DNA from: Acanthornis magna | Lineage: Eukaryota > Chordata > Aves > Passeriformes > Acanthizidae | DNA length: 64,000 nt | Reading direction: 5' to 3' | Assembly (NCBI GenBank): GCA_036785705.1 | Contig: JAWUZG010000013.1 | Coordinates: 22,665,501 to 22,729,500 of the forward strand | Notes under the pieces: generated by a model | Told to the model about the DNA's origin: nothing | What the model saw: only the letters and a program-made list of their open reading frames with translations | Databases searched by the model: none | Translations under genes and position numbers: made by a program | Part shown: one piece after another, positions 57,032 through 64,000 of the stretch | Position numbering within the stretch: position 1 is the first letter of the stretch | How the letters are laid out: the number at the start of each line of letters is the position of its first letter

Positions 57032-57211
57032 AATGTGGAGTACAACATATTTGAAGGCACTGAGTGCCACGGCGTCCCAACCGTGGTCATAAGTCAGGGA
57101 AGAGTTGTCCTTGAAGATGGAAATCTGTGTGTCACCCAGGGCTCAGGTCGCTTCATTCCTAGGAAGACGTTCCCTGACTTTGTTTATAAAAGGATAAAGG
57201 CAAGAAACAGG
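57032..57211 (+). CDS. DPYSL4: DPYSL4 exon 12 (residues 428-487)
   Basis: 180 nt, phase 0-0. '[20 protein letters not shown]', '[20 protein letters not shown]', '[20 protein letters not shown]'. Donor AGG|GTAAGG. Confidence 0.96.
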
Positions 57212-58199
57212 GTAAGGAGAGTTTTATTTGCCATAATCCCGTGTTTTGATCACAGTCTCTCTGTGTTAGTGTATTGGGGCTGCTGTGATGGCAAACCTGC
57301 AACAGGAATATTATTAATGCTCTTTCTTTCTGTGTGTTGTCATGTAACTGCCTGGCACCTCATTGAAGAATTCATAGTGTAGTATTAGAGCTAATAATGA
57401 CAGTTTTATTAGCCTATTATAATGTTACAAAGCAAAAATAGGACTTCTAGCAAAGTTTTTTTTTGTTTGTATTGAGGTAGAGGGAGGAATTCCTCTCCTG
57501 CCTGTGCCAGAGAAGTTTCTGCTGCTGTATGCAGTGTCTGCTCTGCAGCCATCGGAGGGGAGGGATGGATGTGCTGTATGTACTGGAAATACAGTGAGAT
57601 AAATCCTCCTGTGTGCTGGCACAGCTTTTTAAAGAGACACAAAGACATGCAAATATGTAAAGAGCTTCTTAACAGCTCTGTCCTCCTTCCCTTTCCCCTG
57701 TGCTGTTGCAGACACGGTAATTCTGCATCCTACACAAAGGCAGAGCAGGAATCAGTAACCCAAATTAACTGCAGAGGCGGGAGCCATTACTCTGCTGTGC
57801 CTCAGGGTGTCTGGGGTGCCTGGAGGGCAGGACGGGGATGTGCCTGCTCCCTGCAGGATGGGAATGGGACCCAGAGAAGCTGGCTAGATGCCCCATCCCT
57901 GCAGGTGTCCAAGGCCAGGTTGAAAGTCCCTTCAAGACCATCGATTCCAGCCATTCTCCCAGCACTGCCAAAGCCACCACTGCCCCATGTCCCCACGTGC
58001 CACATCCCTGTGGCTTTTGAATCCCTCCAGGGTTGGGGACACCACCACTGCCCTGGGCAGCTGTGCCAGGGCTGGGCAGCCCTTCCTGTGAAGAAATGTT
58101 CTCTGTATGCAGCCTGAGTCTCCCCTGGGACTGCTGCAGGCCATTCCCCCTTGCCCTGTCGCCCGTCCCTTACCACGCCTGACCCTCTGCTCCCCGCAG
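57212..58199. other. DPYSL4 intron 12
   Basis: 1 kb; its 3' quarter is an antisense CR1 (57912-58172) ending 27 bp before the acceptor 'ctctgctccccgcag'. Confidence 0.85.
57912..58172 (-). mobile_element. CR1 LINE 3' fragment, antisense
   Basis: 'gaccatcgattccagccatt', 'ccatgtccccacgtgccaca', 'tttgaatccctccagggttg', 'gggcagcccttcctgtgaag', 'gccattcccccttgccctgt'. Of the subfamily type with 'ggcacgtggggacatggg' in sense. Confidence 0.9.
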
Positions 58200-58371
58200 C
58201 TGGCCGAGGTGCACGGCGTGCCCCGGGGGATGTACGACGGACCCGTGCACGAGGTCCCGGTGAGCGTCAAGGCCGTGGTGCCCAGCGCAGCGTCACGCAT
58301 CGCGCCCTGCGCCGGCAAAGCCGCGGCCCCGCCCGTGCGCAACCTGCACCAGTCCGGCTTCAGCCTGTCCG
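58200..58371 (+). CDS. DPYSL4: DPYSL4 exon 13 (residues 488-545)
   Basis: 172 nt, phase 0-1. '[20 protein letters not shown]', '[20 protein letters not shown]', [18 protein letters not shown]. This is the regulatory C-terminal tail. It has no SP or TP dipeptide, unlike the Cdk5/GSK3 region of CRMP1, CRMP2 and CRMP4. Two codons longer than I recall for human, which accounts for 574 versus 572 aa. Confidence 0.95.
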
Positions 58372-58957
58372 GTACGTGGGGCTTGAGTCGGGGGCAGGTC
58401 TGGGTGGGGTTGAGCAGTGGAAACTTCATTTTTGCTCAGCAGTAAAGCAATTTGTCCTGTGGCAGCAGCCAAGGGACCAAGTGCCAGCACTGAAAGCTCT
58501 AGATTGTTCTACAGTATTTATGTCAATGCACAAAGCCTGGTGGGAGCTCTGTTTCCAGGAACCAGAGCGGGCAGTGATTCAGCATCATTCTTCATGCAGA
58601 AGCCTGCCCAGCAGCTGTCGGGAGCTTGGAAAGCCAATGCAGTGCCCTAAAATGACTTCCATGATGGTTTTTTAGCTGGTTGGATCAGATGGTTCCCATA
58701 TTGTTTGATAAATGTTACAAGGCCCCACATTTCATTATATATAAACTTTATTTATAGGAAAGCCATTTATAAAATTTTCCAGAAAGAAGCAATGATAAAT
58801 GAAGAAGTTCAGGCCAATACAGCCATTCCAAACTGTGCTATGCTAGTAGTGTCCAAAATGACGTATAGTGAAATTATTGGTATTTCCTCCTGAGGAAATG
58901 TGTTATGGTTGGAGCGTTTAAAGCAGCGGCACTGCCCTGCTCTCTGCTGTCCCCCAG
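58372..58957. other. DPYSL4 intron 13
   Basis: 0.59 kb, AT-rich at the 3' end, nothing recognised. Confidence 0.8.
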
Positions 58958-59049
58958 GGTCGCAGGCAGATGACCACATTGCCCGGCGCACGGCGCAGAA
59001 GATCATGGCCCCGCCGGGTGGGAGGTCCAACATCACCTCGCTGTCCTGA
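58958..59049 (+). CDS. DPYSL4: DPYSL4 exon 14, coding end (residues 545-574 and stop)
   Basis: '[20 protein letters not shown]' then GRSNITSLS and TGA. Identical in pattern to the end of mammalian DPYSL4. Acceptor 'ctgctgtcccccag'. Confidence 0.97.
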
Positions 59050-59895
59050 CGCTGACCCCATGCCGCCGCGCCGGTCCCTGCCGGGTCCTGCCGGGAAGAG
59101 GCCGGTGGGTCGCCCTCCGCGCAGGAGGACACGCGAGCGAGTGCTCGTCAGCTGTGCCAGCCCTTCCCTCCTAGGTAGAAAGTAGAGTGATCCCTGAGGT
59201 AGCGCTCCCAGCTTGGATTCTCCGTCGGTATTCCTTCAGTAGCTGCTTGGAAAGCATTTCCCTGTGCATGCGGCGCCGTGACCTCCCCAGGGCAGTGGGG
59301 TCAGCCCTGCCAGGGCCGGCTGGGGCTGAGGCGAAAATGAAGGCACATCCTGGCTGGATCACGCTCTTTTCCTGCGGCATCCACTGCCCGCTCCCATCAA
59401 AGGACTTCCAACCGAGGAGCATCTCCCTGGTTTCCATGTGGTCAGTGGCACCCCACCTGTCCACAGTGCTCCCGAGCAGCCCTGGCCGTGCTCCCGGAGC
59501 CACCGTCACCGTGCCCGTGAGCCGCTCCCCCCCGTCTGTCCCTCGGCGGTCACAGCTCAGGGGTGGGTGCAGCCCTGTGTCCCGGGGCAGAGCGGTGCTG
59601 GCTGTCCAGGACCCAGCCATGCTGTGGGCTGGTGTCCTTCTGTCAGCTGTGTTTTTTAAAGATTATTTGTACTGTTTTTCAAGAATTGAGTGTGAGTCCA
59701 ATACCAGGGCTTGTTTGGAGGCCAGGTGCATGCGACACACTCTTTTATAAAGATGATTATAGCCCAGTTATTATATTTAAAGGTGTGTACAGAGTGAACC
59801 TCTGGCCATTGAGCCATGCATGTACCTCCAGGAATGGCTCACCATTCCTGTCTACTCCTTGCTTGGAATAAAGTTGGTTGGAAACCACAAAATGG
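59050..59895 (+). other. DPYSL4: DPYSL4 3' UTR
   Basis: About 0.85 kb from the stop to the AATAAA-defined end. GC-rich at first, AT-rich towards the end. Open frames within it have no family signature. Confidence 0.8.
59867..59872 (+). terminator. DPYSL4 poly(A) signal AATAAA
   Basis: AATAAA in 'gcttggaataaagttggttg'. The first canonical hexamer after the stop that I saw. Cleavage expected about 10-30 nt later. Confidence 0.75.
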
Positions 59896-60577
59896 TGGAA
59901 GTGGTTGATCCACCCGAGTCCATTTTGTTGTTTTCTTCCTTTGAGTTTTTCTGTCTGAGGCTTGTACAATCCCATCCTGACTTGCAGGTTACTGTGCTCC
60001 CCTTGGACAGGGGGAGAGGCTCATCATCCGCTGTGTGGGACCAGGGCAGAATCCCACCCTTCTCCTCGGCCCTTCGGCACCCCTTGGTTTGCAGGTACCC
60101 CACAACTCCGGGAGCAGCTGCTGGTTTCCCACTAGGCCCACGCTGGTTCTGGTGCCGGTGAGAGGTTGTGACGTGTCCATGAGATGCCGATTTCCCTCGG
60201 GCACTGCCCGGCTTCATCTCCAGCCCTGTCTGAGATGGGAACGAGAAAGGGAGCAGGGGTTGTGGTGGCACAAGCAGGGATCTGATTTGTGAGTGGAGCT
60301 GGAACCACACATATGGCAGCTCCAGATACACGAATCCATGAATTAGGAATGAACCCACAAATGTAAACCAGGGAGGGATTTAATTTTTGTTGGGTTTTTT
60401 TTTTCTTTGATTATCTGATATGACCTACATTTCACAGCTTAATGCTGCAGTAATTTCTGGATCAGCCATAGGGGGGGAATGCATTTGTTCAGATGTTTTA
60501 TATTTAATTTTAACTTCATTTCATTTGTTGATTTTCTGATTTTCCCTGCAATTGCACCAAGACAATTAACATCTTGT

Positions 60578-60662
60578 GGAAGGGGTCCCTGCCATGGCAA
60601 GGAGTGGAATGAGATGAACTTTAAGGTCCCTTCCAACTCAAATTATTTATGATTGTATCATC
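60578..60662 (+). mobile_element. CR1 tail remnant
   Basis: 'tggaaggggtccctgccatg', 'aatgagatgaactttaaggt', 'cccttccaactcaaattatt', 'tatgattgtatc'. Confidence 0.8.
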
Positions 60663-61514
60663 TATTTTCTTTCTGAATAGAGCTTAAATTACAGCAGTGG
60701 GATCTCCATAAGGAATGGGAAAGATAGAAGTCACAGTGTGCTGGCAGTCACCTCCCCACCACCCCAACATCCATGGAGTGACAGGGACACCCCAACAGTC
60801 CAGCTTGTAAACACTCAACAAAGGAAGTTCTGAGGTCTCTGTCCTGTAAATGTGCCTTTTCCTACAGCTGACCTGACTTGTGCCTGGCCTCCCAGGCCGG
60901 TGAGGACCCAGCAGAGACACCATTCCCTCTCCTACAACTGCCCACTTTAGGTCCCTCCACCCTCTGCACCAGCCCAGGGCTCAAATCCTGCCAGCCCTTC
61001 CCTTATGGAGGAAGGGTTTGCATTTATTCCCTCTGTCAGGGAGCTGACAGCATTTATTCCCTCTGTCAGAGCCAGCACAGCTGCCCCAGCCTCCTCCTAA
61101 TGCAAGGATCAGAGCCAGGAGCATCTCTGCAGCTTTCCCGGTGCCAGGAGAGGCTGAGCCGAGTCCTGCCGCCGCCTGCTAATGGAGCCAGAGCCTCCGG
61201 GAAGCAACCCCCCAATGGCACTGACACAGTCTCTGGCCCTAATTCCTTTGGACAGCTTTCCTGCAGGCTCTGGGTCAGGGACAGCGAGGAGACGCTCCGT
61301 GCCCTTGACTGACAGCACATCCCCAGCTCCGCAGCACCGTGGTTGTGGTGGCTGAGCCCCAAGTCCCCACACTTGTGCCTGGAGTGGGGATGGAGCTCTC
61401 GATTCCCTGTGGAACAGCAGTGATCCTGAGGGAGCAAGTGAACTGGCAGACACTGAGCTATCCCTGTGCTTATCCCTGGCTTTCCATGCTCACTGCATCT
61501 TTTTTATTTTTATT

Positions 61515-61770
61515 TTGCATGGCTTCCCACTGCCAGAGGGCAGGGTCAGATGGGATATTGGGAAGGGATTCCTCCCTGTGAGGGTGGTGAGGTGCTGGCA
61601 CAGGGTGCCCGGAGAAGCTGTGGCTGCCCCTGGATCCCTGGAAATGTTCAGGGTTAGGTTGGATGGGGCTTGGAGCAGCCTTGTCTGGTGGAAGTTGTCC
61701 CTGCCCATGTCAGGGCAGAACAAGTTTTAATGTCTCTTTTCACATAGAGCATTCTGGAATTCTGTGGTTC
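61515..61770 (+). mobile_element. CR1 LINE 3' fragment
   Basis: 'catggcttcccactgccaga', 'cagatgggatattgggaagg', 'ggtgctggcacagggtgccc', 'ggttggatggggcttggagc', 'ttctggaattctgtggttct'. Sense orientation. Confidence 0.9.
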
Positions 61771-62879
61771 TGATTTCCCTCTCATGCAGCACCTTGCTCA
61801 GCAGCAGGACCAGTCGCAGCAGCTGAGAAAGACAGAGCTGGTTGATGAGCTCGGGAGGGTCGTTCCCTGCTTGTCCCCAGCACATTCGGTTCCCACGGTT
61901 TACACAGTGATAGCAGCACAGGGCGGGCAGGCACTGAGCGCTCCTGGTTGCTGTGGATGTTTCAGTCGCTCAGCTCTTCCTCCCCTGTATTTCAGGGCTG
62001 TGTGTGGGAATCTGCCCTCACTCTGTGACCTTCACCTTCTCCCCTGTAGCGAACATCCCAGCTCGGCGGGTGCCCTTGGTCCTTCGGGGACAGCCGGGAA
62101 TGCCACCCGAGACATCAAAGTGGCGGTGCCGGGCTGTGCAAGGGACGAGTCCAGGCTCAGACATCGATTCGTCTCATGCCTTCACGGCTCCTTTGAAGCG
62201 AGGAGCAGCTTTTGTAGCTGTGTCTGCACCGCACCCAGTGAGCCGCACATCGCGTCGGGTGAGATAAATCATTCCTGCACTGATGGGGGATGAAAGAAAA
62301 ACAGCAGAGATCTCCTGGCACTTCCAGGGACTGCTTTTATCGAGTCTAAGATACAAAATCCAGGGCTGTGCAGGGAAATACCAATCCCCTGTGAGCCATG
62401 GCTGTCGTGCCCTCCCTGCCGCAGCAAGGTGAGGGTCCTGTCCCCATCCCCTTGCACCTCTGCCCCATCCTGGTGCCCCCAGCCCACCCCAGCCCCAGCA
62501 GTGATGGCAGCAGGGGCTGGTGGGGCAGAGCTGTCCCAGGCCAGTGGCCTTGCCGGGGCTCTCGTCCTCCCCGAGATCCCCACCCAGCATGGACAGTGCC
62601 CACAGCCCCACTGGGTGCATCTGCAGCTTCCCTGTGGAATTAGAAACACTGTCTGGCTGACACTGAAGTACCTGGATGCAGCTGCTCCCCTTTCAGCGCC
62701 TGTTTCTGAGGCATTTCAGGGTACTGGTCCCGCAGCTCTCGTCCCACCCGGCTCTGTGGTAGCTGGGACCATCCCACCAGCCCAGATTCTGGCTGGGTTC
62801 CAGAATTCCAGCATTTGGATGCTTCCATGGTTTCACGCATCTACAGCTCAATACCCTGGGAATGACACCAAATCCTCGG

Positions 62880-64000
62880 CAATGTTAAAAATACACATTT
62901 ATTACTCCACATGTGCAATGGCTTCCAGCAGTGTCTGCAAAAACACAGCTTTGTCATAACTTAAATATTCTGTGACGTGGTAAAATTGTCATGCAAGAAA
63001 ATTACAAGAATGTATTAACATAAAATACGAAGATATATATACATATATCTGCACTGAAATAATTTTAAAAAATACCCTCCCAAGGCAGCAGGATTTCAGC
63101 ACTGTCCAGGGTCAAGTACATATTATTGGTATTTTTGCTATTAGTTTATTACTCTTAGACTCTTTTTGCCAAGCTCTGGAGTAACAGAGAATTGGCAACA
63201 GAAGAAACACCAGGACCTGACCTGGCATTTGTCTTCTGCACAAAATTCCCAGTGAAGGCTGTGGAATTCAATGCAACACTTAAAAATATGCAACTTTGCA
63301 AAACTTCATAACACAACAGAGATAAGAAAACAATCTCATGGCAAGTGATTAAAAGAGAATAATTTATAGGTGCTGCAGACTTTTCACAGCGGATAATGGC
63401 ACACACTGTATAAATCTGTAATAAAAAAAATACAGGTATTTAAATATTTATATACAGAAAATTCCTGTGTTCTGGCTGTAGTGGAGGTGTAACCCCGAGC
63501 TGTTAATGACACCTTCCAAGCTGAGATTTGGGACCAGAGTTCTGTCATGGCTTCACTGTGAGGTTTGCTCAGCAGCAGTAGCCAGGGCTCAGCCAAAATG
63601 ATGGCATCAGCACAACATGGGCACCACAACCCCACCACACCCCAGACCTTCGTCCCCGTCCCCACCCCAGCCTGTGCCAGCAGCCAGGGACACGGAACAC
63701 CCACGAGAGTGGCACAGCAGAGAGGATCAAAGCCCCAGGACTCCCTTGTGGAGGAGGTGACACACGTGGGACACCCTGGCAGGATCCACAAAGACGTGCA
63801 GGGCCAACAAGACCAAGCTCGGCTCAGTTGGCACTGGCTCATTACAGGGACACAGCGATGGGGACACAAGAGGGACCCAAAGTGGGGCACAGGGGGGATG
63901 GGAGGCCTCACTGAAACCCACCACAAGGGTTCTGACAATGGAGAAAACACTGATCTGTTTCCCTTGTCCCTTTTCCACCAATTGCTCTTCTCTTGCCATT
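62880..64000 (-). other. Possible 3' UTR of a convergent gene (STK32C expected by synteny)
   Basis: On the minus strand an AATAAA lies at 62903-62898, and upstream of it (to the right) is AT-rich sequence with 3' UTR character to about 63480. In human 10q26.3 the convergent neighbour of DPYSL4 is STK32C, so its 3' UTR is the natural guess. No kinase coding sequence or splice site is visible and the symbol is withheld for that reason. Confidence 0.35.
62898..62903 (-). terminator. Minus-strand AATAAA poly(A) signal candidate
   Basis: TTTATT on the + strand in 'acacatttattactcc'. A single hexamer in AT-rich DNA can be chance. Confidence 0.35.

Larger units (their letters stand above)
59896..62879. 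other. Intergenic region downstream of DPYSL4
   Basis: No conserved coding sequence recognised. Contains CR1 pieces at 60578-60662 and 61515-61770. The rest is unique with moderate GC. Confidence 0.7.

Overview
The window is vertebrate nuclear DNA, almost certainly from a bird. Two conserved brain genes are interrupted by GT-AG introns. Many truncated CR1 LINE 3' ends are scattered through it, recognisable by the tail 'ggtccCttCCAACCCAAACCATTCT(g/a)TGATTCT'. GC-rich minisatellites are frequent. The abundance of the 'cCTGCCATGGCAGGGgTGGCACTGGGTGG' CR1 variant suggests a passerine, but that is inference. Nothing prokaryotic or viral was seen.

Layout. Positions 1-3545 hold no coding sequence I can support and are upstream or 5' UTR-intron sequence. 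JAKMIP3 (+) has its start codon at 3592. Its 21 coding exons end at a stop at 31796. All splice junctions were read directly and give 844 codons, the length I recall for the mammalian protein. The transcript probably continues through a 12 kb intron to a last, mostly 3' UTR exon at 43960-~45590. A CpG island at ~45.8-47.7 kb follows and carries two alternative first exons of DPYSL4 (+): a long-isoform exon at 46024-46362 and a short-isoform exon at 47039-47077. Thirteen shared exons run to the stop at 59049, and a poly(A) signal lies at 59867. The short protein is 574 aa and the long one 674 aa. From ~59.9 to 62.9 kb the sequence is intergenic with CR1 pieces. A minus-strand poly(A) signal near 62.9 kb suggests the 3' UTR of a convergent gene. 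STK32C is expected there from human 10q26.3 synteny, but no STK32C coding sequence is visible.

Biology. JAKMIP3 is a long coiled-coil neuroendocrine protein of the JAKMIP/Marlin/NECC family. DPYSL4 is CRMP3, a catalytically dead dihydropyrimidinase relative that acts on neuronal cytoskeleton and growth cones. JAKMIP and DPYSL genes are linked in all three vertebrate paralogous regions (JAKMIP1-CRMP1, JAKMIP2-DPYSL3, JAKMIP3-DPYSL4), so the pair is an ancient block.

The most interesting points are possible isoform switches. The last JAKMIP3 coding exon contains a second in-exon acceptor that would swap the hydrophobic C-terminal tail for a soluble one. A promoter-like, phase-compatible candidate first exon lies inside JAKMIP3 intron 2 beside a 1 kb minisatellite. 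A DPYSL4 intron is built of tandem copies of its own splice acceptor. I found no wholly new biological system.
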